This document shows, one piece after another, positions 24,337 through 32,043 of a stretch of DNA of 64,000 nt (the first letter of the stretch is position 1; every line of letters starts with the position of its first letter). The DNA lies in the NCBI RefSeq assembly GCF_036321025.1, contig NZ_JAZAPB010000002.1, positions 1 through 64,000 of the forward strand. Direction: 5' to 3'. Below the pieces are notes generated by a model that was not told the DNA's origin, searched no databases, and saw nothing but the letters and a program-made list of their open reading frames with translations. This DNA is from Alteraurantiacibacter hainanensis. GTDB taxonomy: Bacteria > Pseudomonadota > Alphaproteobacteria > Sphingomonadales > Sphingomonadaceae. Made by a program: the position numbers and the translations under genes.

Positions 24337-25020
24337 TCAGTCGGGCTTAGGCGGCGCTTCGATCTCGCCAATAATCTCTGGGGAAAGGTCCATCAGGATT
24401 TTCCGCCCATGGCTCCTATTCTTCCAGCCAAATCTCCCTTGGGCCATAAGTCTGCCAAGATACCACTTTGCACCTGGGTGGCCTGCGTCCATTGCTTCCT
24501 CAAGCAGTTCGCGCGCACTATCAAGTTGTGCGCGCGCTTGGGACGATTGTAATCGATACCAGGCCAACCAGAACTTTGCGGGCGCCCAGCCACTCGCTAC
24601 TTGAGGTGTTAGAGCCTCCTCAACACCAGTGTGATCGTCCTGCTCTGCGAGAAGTTTAGCAAGCCTAAGGGCCGCCCATTGCGATCCTGATCTTTCCGCT
24701 GATCTATGCCAATGGATCGCCATTGCGCGATTTTGTTCGACATCCTTTCCAGCCAAGTAGTGCCATGCAACTTCGTTCATCGCGAAAGCCGACCCATTCT
24801 CGGCAAGTTCCTTCCAAATCGGGAACATCGCCTCCGTCGCCTCGGATTTTAGCTCAATTGCACGCTCCAGTGCTGGGCGGTTGGGGTCGCTTTCGATTAT
24901 TCCCGCTGTGTTCGAGTGATCAGCATCCCATTGATGGGTTCTCTTCCAGTTCTCATGAATTGGGTTGCGCCCATTAGTCGCGAGCTTCGCAAAAAGCCTT
25001 CCCAACGTGAGATCAAACAT
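24337..25020 (-). CDS. Cassette 2: Sel1-like/TPR repeat protein, inverted orientation
   Basis: 227 residues, soluble and helical. Sel1-like repeats are visible, e.g. AFAMNEVAWHYLAGKDVEQNRAMA (~75-98), AALRLAKLLAEQ and AKWYLGRLMAQGRFG; such solenoids mediate protein contacts. No signal peptide. It is the only cassette gene on the minus strand; its stop lies 13 bases from repeat copy 2 and its start 69 from copy 3. ATG 25020 is preferred over a GTG at 25038. Confidence 0.7.
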   Translation of the reverse strand: MFDLTLGRLFAKLATNGRNPIHENWKRTHQWDADHSNTAGIIESDPNRPALERAIELKSEATEAMFPIWKELAENGSAFAMNEVAWHYLAGKDVEQNRAMAIHWHRSAERSGSQWAALRLAKLLAEQDDHTGVEEALTPQVASGWAPAKFWLAWYRLQSSQARAQLDSARELLEEAMDAGHPGAKWYLGRLMAQGRFGWKNRSHGRKILMDLSPEIIGEIEAPPKPD

Positions 25021-25087
25021 CTTGTCGAAGCGGATCACCGGTCTTTCACTGCCTTACTCTCCTCCACCTACTGCCTAGAGGCAGCCT

Positions 25088-25142
25088 CGTCCGCTTGCCA
25101 CCCAGAAGCTGACCAGCCGCTAACGACCTGATTGCGAACGTT
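25088..25142. repeat. Cassette repeat copy 3 (compact form)
   Basis: The left half at 25089-25103 has one change. The right half starts at 25111 and ends GCGAACGTT at 25142, with compensating variation at the outer ends. Confidence 0.8.
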
Positions 25143-25166
25143 GACCCTAGATGGCAGACTTGCGGA

Positions 25167-25487
25167 ATGGTTCGCATAATCCCAGCCACCCTGTTGTTCT
25201 TAACGGGATGCGTAAGCGGCGAAGCGAACGATACCCTGCCTAATGGCTATCGTTTCGTCGAGTTGTCCGACGGAAACGGCGCTATTGTGTCCGACGAAGG
25301 TGACTTCGCGGTCTATCCAAACGTCTTGGAATATCGATTGGAAAATGAACGGGTCGTAGGAAAGCGCGTATTGGCAACAGACAACACCGATTATTCGCAC
25401 CCCTTCACAGAAGGTCTTGGATATTTCGTCTTCGACACCCGCACTGGCGAGCTAATCCAAGGCCTTTCGAAGCCGGAAGTCGAGTGA
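25167..25487 (+). CDS. Cassette 3: small lipoprotein
   Basis: 106 residues. The signal peptide ends in a lipobox, LFLTGC (Cys ~15), followed by a soluble domain with GYRFVELSDGNGAIVSDEG and TDYSHPFTEGLGYFVFDTRTGEL. No family recognised; probably an outer-membrane-anchored periplasmic protein. It begins 25 bases after repeat copy 3, and its stop overlaps the start of copy 4. Confidence 0.7.
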   Translation: MVRIIPATLLFLTGCVSGEANDTLPNGYRFVELSDGNGAIVSDEGDFAVYPNVLEYRLENERVVGKRVLATDNTDYSHPFTEGLGYFVFDTRTGELIQGLSKPEVE

Positions 25488-25572
25488 CTGCTTCCCACCC
25501 CATCGCGGCTGACTTGCTCAGCCTGGCTGCGTGCCTGAAACCCGACCAGCCGCTAACGACCCGATTGCGGAC
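25486..25572. repeat. Cassette repeat copy 4
   Basis: The left half is modified (GACTGCTTCCCACCC, 25486-25500). The right half at 25544-25572 is canonical, with ~43 bp between the halves. Confidence 0.75.
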
Positions 25573-25628
25573 GCCGCATCCCAGAGCTATCCATTGGTAA
25601 GACAGTGCGTTTTCGAGGGCCGAAAGAG

Positions 25629-25916
25629 ATGTGGCAGTTCGCGATCATCACCGTCACGGTGCCCTTAAGTATCTTGATAGGTGCGTATCTTGCTCGTTGG
25701 GTGGCGTCACTCTTCGTTACTGATTACTCAGCTTCGATCGCGGGCTTTTCCTTCGTCCTAGGTGTCAACATAACCGGGGCACAGCGTTTCGCTGACTTAT
25801 CGCTCGGTCTGACCGCCTGGATTATGCTCGCTCAAATTATGGGCCTGGCCTGTGTGTTCTTCATTTTCTTTCGGCGAGAACTGCTCGGAGCTGAAACTGT
25901 TCGACGCTCCCGGTAG
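25629..25916 (+). CDS. Cassette 4: small integral membrane protein
   Basis: 95 residues with two or three hydrophobic helices (IITVTVPLSILIGAYLARWV, IAGFSFVLGVNITGA, AWIMLAQIMGLACVFFIFF) and a basic C-terminus. No family recognised. An in-frame GTG at 25605 is an alternative start. It stops 7 bases before repeat copy 5. Confidence 0.6.
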   Translation: MWQFAIITVTVPLSILIGAYLARWVASLFVTDYSASIAGFSFVLGVNITGAQRFADLSLGLTAWIMLAQIMGLACVFFIFFRRELLGAETVRRSR

Positions 25917-25918
25917 CT

Positions 25919-25976
25919 AAATGTCGGCTTTCCACCGAGAAGCTGACCAGCCGCTAACGACCCGCTAGCAGACATT
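25919..25976. repeat. Cassette repeat copy 5 (compact form)
   Basis: The outer arms AATGTC and GACATT pair, then GCT with AGC after one mismatch. The central GACCAGCCGCTAACGACC is intact. It is the clearest single palindrome of the set. Confidence 0.8.
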
Positions 25977-25999
25977 AGCGTTCTCGGTATGCTAGCGGC

Positions 26000-26338
26000 A
26001 TGCCCGAAGCCCAAGATAGTTCACCAGATGCTCAAACTCGGCGTAACCTTCAGTCGGACCTTCGCTTCAGTTGGGGGTGCCAGCTAGGGTTTGCGATCTA
26101 TGCTTTGGCGTTGTTCTTGCCGCTCGGGCTGCTGTCTCTTTTTTCCGAGAGCATGCCTATTTTTCACCTGACCTCTTCGATCTTCAGCATTGCCTTCGCC
26201 GTCGCTGCAAACCTCTACCGGAAGAGGGCTGAAGAGCAGACCCTACGCAGAGCGGTTGCCGCGTGGGTGGTCGTCATCGCGCCGATCTTTGCTCTCATTT
26301 TTCTGTTGTTAGGACTGTCGCTAATCTTCGACTTCTAA
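26000..26338 (+). CDS. Cassette 5: small integral membrane protein
   Basis: 112 residues. A polar N-terminus (~1-24) precedes about three hydrophobic helices (QLGFAIYALALFLPLGLLSL, IFSIAFAVAANLY, VVVIAPIFALIFLLLGLSLI) with a basic loop RKRAEEQTLRR. Function unknown. It starts 24 bases after repeat copy 5, and its stop abuts copy 6. Confidence 0.65.
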   Translation: MPEAQDSSPDAQTRRNLQSDLRFSWGCQLGFAIYALALFLPLGLLSLFSESMPIFHLTSSIFSIAFAVAANLYRKRAEEQTLRRAVAAWVVVIAPIFALIFLLLGLSLIFDF

Positions 26339-26460
26339 AGTCCGCTTTCCACCCATAAGCGGGCATGGCCGTTGCGCTTCGCCGTTCCTGATAACGGACT
26401 GGCAACTATGCATCAGCCTGGTCCAGAACCGGACCAGCCGGTAACGACCCGATTGCAGAC
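26338..26460. repeat. Cassette repeat copy 6 (long form)
   Basis: Perfect left half at 26340-26355. Right half at 26432-26460 (GACCAGCCGGTAACGACC, one change). About 76 bp between the halves. Confidence 0.8.
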
Positions 26461-26516
26461 GATTGAATGGGTTGCCATACGAACGTGATCGCCTCTAGCT
26501 TCTGAGAGCAACTTCC

Positions 26517-26933
26517 GTGAGATTCCACAACTTGAAGCCAATACCTGCAATTTGCATTACACTGCTGGCCGCCGGTTGTGCATCCACGTCGCCGTCGACC
26601 GATCAACCCGTCGATCATGCAGCCTCGTTTTTGGCAGCGGTGGAAAATAGAGATCAGGCGACCTTCGCTCGGCTAGCTCAACCTGACATTCGGGAGTTCG
26701 TGCCAGGGGACACCCCCGGCACGCATCGATTCGAAGAGCTCACGCTTGAACGCATGGCCCAATTTCTTGCTCACTGTGATGTTACAAATTTGCGTGAGTG
26801 GGCGGGTAGCGTCGAGTTTGATACCGAGTGTCGTTCTCCTGCCAAATCAAGCGCGTCTTACTTTGTGTTCCGCGACGGCAAGATTGCGTTGTTCTACCCC
26901 CTAACTCAACCTCTAATGCAGGCTTCGAACTAA
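26517..26933 (+). CDS. Cassette 6: small lipoprotein
   Basis: 138 residues from a GTG start. The signal peptide ends LLAAGC (Cys ~21); the mature part (DHAASFLAAVENRDQATFARLAQPD... YFVFRDGKIALFYPL) resembles small NTF2-like or stress-type periplasmic domains, though no family can be assigned. It starts 57 bases after repeat copy 6 and ends 54 before copy 7. Confidence 0.65.
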   Translation: MRFHNLKPIPAICITLLAAGCASTSPSTDQPVDHAASFLAAVENRDQATFARLAQPDIREFVPGDTPGTHRFEELTLERMAQFLAHCDVTNLREWAGSVEFDTECRSPAKSSASYFVFRDGKIALFYPLTQPLMQASN

Positions 26934-26984
26934 GGCTCAGCCCGAAATTCTGAGCCCAGCCTCACGATATCGAAGGGCCGAGCA

Positions 26985-27014
26985 ATGTCCGCTTTCCACC
27001 CAACAGTGGACATT
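26985..27014. repeat. Cassette repeat copy 7 (short terminal form)
   Basis: AATGTCC and GGACATT arms enclose the canonical GTCCGCTTTCCACCCA. The central GACCAGCC block is absent, so this looks like a minimal or terminal version of the repeat. Confidence 0.75.
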
Positions 27015-27734
27015 CGCGCCCTGCCCACTGGTTCGCCAGAGCGGACGGTGAGGCAGGCTGGGTGAGCTTTTCACGCCTCGGGACTAGCCCCGCTTTAAAC
27101 ACCCCGCTCAGCCCGGCTGGGAAGCCCCAGGAACGCAATACGAGAACGCCCCGCTACTGCCCCAGCCAAGGCATGTCCTGTGCACTCCACGGCCAAAAAT
27201 CCGGCACCTGCCGTGAGAGGGTCCGCAGCCATCCGCGCGAGCCATCTGTCTCATTTTCCGGTCGACCGTTCCCCCTCTCCATTTCGATACCGTCTTAACA
27301 CAGATGTGCTTCGGCACTCGGTCCGGCGGGACCATAAACACGATTGCGCCCGCGCTGCCGAAAGGTGGAAGTTTATAGCGGGATGGATCATGCGAGCTGC
27401 ACCGGCCTTTGGCCTGCCGCATGGTTGGGCGCACCGGGGTGCACTCCAAAAGCGACCGACGAGCCTCAAGGTGATGTCATCGCCGATACCCTCATGGGTG
27501 TCGATGGAACGTCTATCAGGTGAGGACGGTAAACCTAGCCATGAAACCCAGCGGTCGCTGCATCACCCGGATGCCACGATAGACGCTCCTCTCCATGCTC
27601 TGCCTCAAACGGCACGACCGTGGCGATCCCAAGAACCGCAGAAAACTGCCGTTTTTGGGAGCGGGAAGGGGGGTAGGGGGGATGGGCCGGGGTGATCCAA
27701 AGCTCACTCCGAGTATCCTAAGGTGATATAGGGC
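27015..27734. other. 720-bp stretch between the cassette array and the integrase, no convincing gene
   Basis: Open frames exist on both strands (the longest ~170 codons), but their translations are Arg/Pro/His-rich without recognisable domains and lack good ribosome sites. A small hairpin (AAAAC-TGCC-GTTTT, 27642-27655) and a G-rich run lie near the integrase end. Confidence 0.55.
27657..27692 (+). other. G-rich run with G-quadruplex potential
   Basis: Six runs of three or more G lie within 36 bases (GGG, GGG, GGGGGG, GGGGGG, GGG, GGGG) with 2-3 base loops. It lies just beyond the 3' end of the integrase gene. Confidence 0.6.
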
Positions 27735-29252
27735 TTATGCCCCTTCCCTGAGGAGATTTATCCCGAGGGTATCCTCTAGTGGTTCCATGCTGGATGCCCC
27801 CGCGGCACCATCAAGTCGGTAAGCGGGTAGCTTCTCAATGGCGTTCCTCATGGTAACCAAAGGAACGCTACCGTACTTTCTCCCCTGATTCGGTGGTGCA
27901 TGTCCCTGTATCTTGTCCGCAAGGTACTCGGGTATCTCCAACAGTCGGGCTAAAGTTTTGAAGCGGTGCCGCCAGCCGTGGTTGGGAGAATATACCTCGG
28001 TCACGCCTAGGGTACGCACCCACTTGGCAAGGTCTGCCGCCCTGATTTTTGACCCGGGGTTCACCGCGTTGCCTGCACCCTCGCGGAAAAACAGCGGCGT
28101 GGTGTCACCCGCTTTCGCCAACCTATGGAAACCCTGCTCAATCAGATGCGAGTGCAAGGGCACTGTACGGGCTTCACTGGTCTTGACCCCGCCTTCTGCC
28201 TCCGGCGTGATGTGGATGCACCAGATGCCTTGATCCTGCATGATGTCCATCGCACGGAGCTGGGTAATCTCCCCCACCCTTGCACCCGTGTATGCACACA
28301 ACCAAGGCACCCAGCGTCGGGCAAGAGCATGTTCGCTCGCCAGTCGAGGGGGATGAGGCTTAAGCGTCGCGGCCAAGATAGTGTTTGCTTCGCGGTCGGT
28401 GAGGTCGGGGTCCCGTAGCTTTATCGCCTTTGGTGCTCGTACCTTCAGGCCGGTGACCGGATTGGCAGGAATAGTTCCGTCCTCGTACGCAATCGAGAAG
28501 GCCGCCCGGGCCGCTGGCAGGTAACCGTCCACGATTGTCTTCTTGCTCAACCCCTGTGCCACGAGCGAGGCGGTCCACCCGTTAAGGTCAGCTCTCGTCA
28601 CCCGGCCAGCATCTTCATGGTCTAGGTGCTGGATGAGCTTCTGCACTACGCTCCGCCATTTGCTGACAGTCTTGGGGTTAGCGGTCCCGCTTGCGGCGTA
28701 TCGCTCGAACAGCGCGCCGAGAGCCACAGGAGGCTTCGTTCGAGGTGCCCGCTGGGTCGGGATGCTCAGCGCTTGATTTCCGGCCTCCATTACCGTCACA
28801 GCGCGCCTGAGCTGCTCCAGCTCGGCGTCCTTCTCTTTCAGCAGGTCGATGGCGGCTGCCTGCTCCGGTTCCAGTTCCGCTGTGCTCGTGCGCCGCCGCT
28901 TGTGCCACAGCGTCCGGAGGTCACTCCGGGCCTCATGGCGTAGTCGCCTTTCCTCGGCCAATGCGTGGACCGCCGCTGCCTCCTCGCGCTCTCGGCGAGA
29001 AGTGGCATCGACCTCGGGTGCTGTCAGACCTGACGATCCCAAGGCGGCCCGCGCCTCGTCAATGAGGGTGTCGGTCTCGATTTCATGGGGGCGCAAGCAT
29101 CGCTTGGCCGTCTCGCGATCCTTTGTCCTGAGGCTGAACTTCCATTCGGTCCTCGGTTTTCCACTGTTCGTGAAGAAATGCCCGACAAGGTCCTTGGGGA
29201 CGGCGCGGCGGAAATAATAGGTCGCACCGACCTGATCGAGGTATGAGCACAT
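27735..29252 (-). CDS. Tyrosine integrase of island 2 (DUF6538-type N-terminus)
   Basis: 505 residues. The N-terminal DUF6538-like segment (~1-50: SYLDQVGATYYFRRAVPKDL, FSLRTKDRETAKR) precedes a charged coiled-coil-like stretch (~85-155), a core-binding domain (~175-270) and a catalytic domain. Catalytic residues R325 (TGARVGEI), K357, H425/R428 (HGWRHR), H451 and Y460 are present. Start 29252 has GGAGG seven bases upstream, while longer frames run into the tRNA. It integrates the element into the adjacent tRNA-Thr. Confidence 0.92.
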   Translation of the reverse strand: MCSYLDQVGATYYFRRAVPKDLVGHFFTNSGKPRTEWKFSLRTKDRETAKRCLRPHEIETDTLIDEARAALGSSGLTAPEVDATSRREREEAAAVHALAEERRLRHEARSDLRTLWHKRRRTSTAELEPEQAAAIDLLKEKDAELEQLRRAVTVMEAGNQALSIPTQRAPRTKPPVALGALFERYAASGTANPKTVSKWRSVVQKLIQHLDHEDAGRVTRADLNGWTASLVAQGLSKKTIVDGYLPAARAAFSIAYEDGTIPANPVTGLKVRAPKAIKLRDPDLTDREANTILAATLKPHPPRLASEHALARRWVPWLCAYTGARVGEITQLRAMDIMQDQGIWCIHITPEAEGGVKTSEARTVPLHSHLIEQGFHRLAKAGDTTPLFFREGAGNAVNPGSKIRAADLAKWVRTLGVTEVYSPNHGWRHRFKTLARLLEIPEYLADKIQGHAPPNQGRKYGSVPLVTMRNAIEKLPAYRLDGAAGASSMEPLEDTLGINLLREGA

Positions 29253-29264
29253 GGGTAAGCCTCC

Positions 29265-29278
29265 GTTACAAATGTAAC
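29265..29278. promoter_or_regulatory. Small palindrome just upstream of the integrase ribosome site
   Basis: GTTAC-AAAT-GTAAC lies directly before the GGAGG of the integrase gene; it could be an operator or a translational hairpin. Confidence 0.4.
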
Positions 29279-29336
29279 AGCCAGCTGTCAAAAACCGTTG
29301 TTTTCCGGGGGTTTGCCGGTCCCCCAAGGGGGAGAG

Positions 29337-29411
29337 TGGTGCTGCTGGGGAGGATTGAACTCCCGGCCTCACCCTTACCAAGGGTGCGCTCTACCACTGA
29401 GCTACAGCAGC
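29337..29411 (-). tRNA. tRNA-Thr (anticodon GGT)
   Basis: Acceptor stem GCTGCTG (5' end at 29411) pairs with 29341-29347. D-arm AGCTCAGTGGTAGAGC, anticodon arm with GGT, T-arm GGGAGTTCAATCCTCCC, and encoded CCA at 29337-29339. Its 3' 30 bases form the proximal attachment site of island 2; the gene is restored by the element. Confidence 0.95.
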
Positions 29412-29528
29412 ATCCGGGCCTAGACCGTAAATCGACTGTCGATAGGCAGGCGGGCGCTATTGTCGCGAAGGGAGGGAAAGTCAAGCCAAGCTTGAGCCGC
29501 GGCGCGCCTTGGGCCAATAATGTGGCGC

Positions 29529-29672
29529 ATGAGCAAGGATTTGACCCGCGAGGAACGCCTCGCCGCGCAGCTTCGCGCGAATCTCAGGCGGCGCAAGGCC
29601 CAGCAGCGCGGTCTGAGCGCGCGCGGGGAAGAGGCGAAACCGGACCTTTCCAATAAGGCCGACGAGGGCTAG
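29529..29672 (+). CDS. Small basic conserved protein upstream of gpmA
   Basis: 47 residues, MSKDLTREERLAAQLRANL followed by an Arg-rich RRRKAQQRG stretch and an acidic end: highly charged, predicted helical. This kind of short protein recurs in sphingomonads; function unknown. It ends 34 bases before gpmA and is probably co-transcribed. Confidence 0.65.
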   Translation: MSKDLTREERLAAQLRANLRRRKAQQRGLSARGEEAKPDLSNKADEG

Positions 29673-29706
29673 TGCCCGCCATCCCTCAACAGGAAAGAGA
29701 CGACCC

Positions 29707-30393
29707 GTGCCCAAGCTGATCCTCGTGCGCCATGGCCAGAGCGAATGGAACCTCGCCAACCGATTCACCGGCTGGTGGGATGTCGATGTCACCGAAAAGG
29801 GCGTTGCCGAAGCGAAGGAGGCGGGCCGCCTGCTGAAGGAAAAGGGCGTGCTGCCCACCGTCGCCTTCACCAGCCTGCAGAAACGCGCGATCAAGACGCT
29901 GCACCTGGCGCTGGAGGAATGCGACCGCCTGTGGATCCCGGAAACCAAGGACTGGCGCCTGAACGAGCGCCACTATGGCGGGCTGACGGGACTCAACAAG
30001 CAGGAAACCCGCGAGAAGCACGGCGACGAGCAGGTGCATATCTGGCGCCGCAGCTTCGACGTGCCGCCTCCGCCGATGGAAAAGGGCGACAAGTACGATC
30101 CCGGCGCCGATCCGCGCTATGAAGGCATCGAGGTGCCGCAGACGGAAAGCCTGAAGCTGACGATCGAGCGCGTTTTGCCCTATTGGGAAAGCGACATCCT
30201 GCCGCAGCTGGAAGCGGGCGAGACGGTGATCATTTCCGCCCACGGCAACAGCCTGCGCGCGCTGGTGAAGCACCTTTCCGGCATTTCCGACGACGATATC
30301 ACCGGGCTGGAGATTCCCACCGGCCAGCCGATCATCTACGAGTTCGAGGGAAGCTCTCCCGTCGGCGAACGCTATTACCTGAAGGATTCCTGA
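29707..30393 (+). CDS. gpmA: 2,3-bisphosphoglycerate-dependent phosphoglycerate mutase
   Basis: 228 residues. The phosphohistidine motif LVRHGQSEWN (H10), LNERHYGGLTGLNK, and the second histidine in SAHGNSLRALVKHL are all present. It interconverts 3- and 2-phosphoglycerate in glycolysis. AGGAAAGAG lies upstream of the ATG, and purE follows 4 bases after the stop. Confidence 0.96.
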   Translation: MPKLILVRHGQSEWNLANRFTGWWDVDVTEKGVAEAKEAGRLLKEKGVLPTVAFTSLQKRAIKTLHLALEECDRLWIPETKDWRLNERHYGGLTGLNKQETREKHGDEQVHIWRRSFDVPPPPMEKGDKYDPGADPRYEGIEVPQTESLKLTIERVLPYWESDILPQLEAGETVIISAHGNSLRALVKHLSGISDDDITGLEIPTGQPIIYEFEGSSPVGERYYLKDS

Positions 30394-30397
30394 CACC

Positions 30398-30880
30398 ATG
30401 AGCGCACCTGTCGCCATCGTGATGGGCAGCCAGTCCGACTGGCCCACCATGAAAAAGGCCGCCGAAGTGCTGGACGCGCTTGGCGTGGGTCACGAGGCCC
30501 GAATCGTATCGGCGCACCGAACGCCCGATCGCCTGCACGCCTTCGGCAAGGGCGCTGCGGACGAGGGCTTCAAGGTCATCATCGCGGGCGCGGGGGGCGC
30601 GGCGCACCTGCCCGGCATGCTGGCCGCACTGACTCATTTGCCCGTGCTGGGCGTCCCGGTGCAGAGCCGCGCGCTCTCCGGTCTCGACAGCCTGCTGTCG
30701 ATTGTCCAGATGCCCGCCGGCGTGCCCACCGGCACTCTCGCCATCGGGGAAGCGGGCGCGACCAATGCCGGCATCCTCGCCGCGTCCATCCTGGCGCTGG
30801 GCGACGATGCTCTGGTGCAGCGACTGAAGGACTACCGCGCGGCGCAGAGCGACAAGGTCGCGGAAAAGCCGCAGGATTGA
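30398..30880 (+). CDS. purE: N5-carboxyaminoimidazole ribonucleotide mutase
   Basis: 160 residues, class I PurE. VAIVMGSQSDWPTM, SAHRTPDRL and GAGGAAHLPGMLAALT line the active site. It moves the carboxyl group of N5-CAIR to give CAIR in purine synthesis, and works with the following purK. Confidence 0.96.
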   Translation: MSAPVAIVMGSQSDWPTMKKAAEVLDALGVGHEARIVSAHRTPDRLHAFGKGAADEGFKVIIAGAGGAAHLPGMLAALTHLPVLGVPVQSRALSGLDSLLSIVQMPAGVPTGTLAIGEAGATNAGILAASILALGDDALVQRLKDYRAAQSDKVAEKPQD

Positions 30881-30893
30881 TTCCCAGTTTCCG

Positions 30894-30917
30894 TCAGCCC
30901 TGAACTTGTCGAAGGGC
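30894..30917. repeat. Short intergenic palindrome between purE and purK
   Basis: GCCCT (30897-30901) and AGGGC (30913-30917) flank TGAACTTGTCGA-like sequence, a short repeat widespread between genes in sphingomonads (recalled, not searched). A second hairpin, CCCCGG/CCGGGG at 30958-30975, follows. Confidence 0.5.
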
Positions 30918-30990
30918 CGCCGTTTCTTCTAATCCCGCGTTCCACGATGAAAGCAGTCCCCGGACGAGCCCGGGGCGTACGGAGGTTTGT

Positions 30991-32043
30991 TTGCTGGCAC
31001 CAGGTTCCACCATCGGCATTCTCGGCGGCGGGCAGCTTGGCCGGATGCTGGCGGTCTCCGCCGCGCAGCTGGGCTATCGCTGCCATGTCTACGCGCCCGA
31101 GGGGGACAACGTGGCGGCGGAAGTCTGCGCGTCGTATACCTGCGCCCCGTGGCACGATAGCGAGGCACTGATCACCTTCGCGCACGATTGCGACGTGATC
31201 ACCTACGAGTTCGAGAACGTGCCCGTCGGTCCGCTGGCGAACCTGCCGCAGGATCTGCTCGCCCCCGGTCCGCGTGCGCTGGAAGTGGCGCAGGATCGTG
31301 TCCGCGAGAAGCGCTTCGTGCAGGACCTGGGTGGCCATCCCGCCGACTACGCCGTCATCGATCACGACAGCGAACTGGCCGCCGCGGTGGAGCGCGTAGG
31401 CACGCCCGGCATCCTCAAGACCCGCCGCGACGGATACGACGGCAAGGGCCAGTGGGCGATTTCAAGCCAGGCGGATGCCCAGGGCGTGCGCATTCCCGAA
31501 AGCGGCTGCGTCTACGAAACGCGACTGCAATTCGAGTGCGAGTTCTCGGTCATCCTGGTCCGGGGCCGCGATGGCGAGGTGCGCTTCTGGGATTCGACGC
31601 GCAACCGTCACGACAGCGGTATCCTTGCCCACAGCGAGCTGCCCGCGCCGGCCATCGTGGGCCAGCAGGTGGAAGAGGCGCGCGATCTGGCGAGGAAGGT
31701 TGCCGACGCGCTGGGCTATGTCGGCGTGCTGACGCTGGAGTTCTTCGCCACGGCCAATGGCCCGGTGTTCAACGAGATGGCGCCGCGCGTGCACAATTCG
31801 GGGCACTGGACGATCGAGGGCGCGAACACCAGCCAGTTCGAGAACCACATCCGCGCCATCGTCGGCGCCCCGCTGGGCGCGACCGACAGCGTTTCCGAGC
31901 GAATCGTGATGGACAACCTGATCGGCGAGACCGCGCTGGATCTCGCCGCCCACCTCGCCGACGGCCGCGCGCACGTGCATCTCTACGGCAAGGCCGAAGC
32001 GAGGGCAGGGCGCAAGATGGGCCACATCACGCGGGTGGGGTGA
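30991..32043 (+). CDS. purK: N5-carboxyaminoimidazole ribonucleotide synthase
   Basis: 350 residues from a TTG start preceded by GGAGG at 5-base spacing. ATP-grasp fold: IGILGGGQLGRMLA start, DGYDGKGQW loop, ECEFSVILVRG, and FNEMAPRVHNSGHWTIEG. It carboxylates AIR with ATP and bicarbonate, feeding PurE. The stop overlaps the folA start. Confidence 0.95.
   Translation: MLAPGSTIGILGGGQLGRMLAVSAAQLGYRCHVYAPEGDNVAAEVCASYTCAPWHDSEALITFAHDCDVITYEFENVPVGPLANLPQDLLAPGPRALEVAQDRVREKRFVQDLGGHPADYAVIDHDSELAAAVERVGTPGILKTRRDGYDGKGQWAISSQADAQGVRIPESGCVYETRLQFECEFSVILVRGRDGEVRFWDSTRNRHDSGILAHSELPAPAIVGQQVEEARDLARKVADALGYVGVLTLEFFATANGPVFNEMAPRVHNSGHWTIEGANTSQFENHIRAIVGAPLGATDSVSERIVMDNLIGETALDLAAHLADGRAHVHLYGKAEARAGRKMGHITRVG

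Larger units (their letters stand above)
23834..27014. other. Array of six single-gene cassettes separated by seven palindromic repeats
   Basis: Repeat copies at 23834, 24198, 25088, 25486, 25919, 26338 and 26985 alternate with one gene each. Full copies share a left half GTCCGCTTTCCACCCA, a right half GACCAGCCGCTAACGACC and an end ATTGCGGACATT. Genes usually start 25-57 bases after one repeat and stop 2-54 bases before the next. Spacing between repeat ends is 404-818 bp. Five genes face right, one faces left. Layout and size resemble integron cassettes, but no IntI gene and no RYYYAAC/GTTRRRY core pair was found. Confidence 0.75.
21753..29366. mobile_element. Island 2: 7.6-kb integrative element in tRNA-Thr, carrying a repeat-delimited gene cassette array
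   Basis: A 30-bp sequence at 21753-21782 is repeated exactly at 29337-29366, where it is the 3' end of the intact tRNA-Thr. A tyrosine integrase reads away from that tRNA. Between the two lie a MerR-like regulator with a small coupled membrane protein, a serine recombinase, and six small genes separated by palindromic repeats. Flanking genes (bPH2 pair; gpmA region) are ordinary chromosome, so both ends are well supported. Confidence 0.9.

Noticed and set aside
23834..27014. CRISPR array
   Set aside because: Units are 400-800 bp apart and contain genes; repeats vary in length and no cas genes are present.
23834..27014. Classical class 1-type or chromosomal integron
   Set aside because: No intI gene in the window and no canonical attC core sites in the repeats.
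27180..27695. 171-codon plus-strand frame between the cassette array and integrase
   Set aside because: Low-complexity Arg/His/Pro-rich translation, no ribosome site and opposing frames of similar length.
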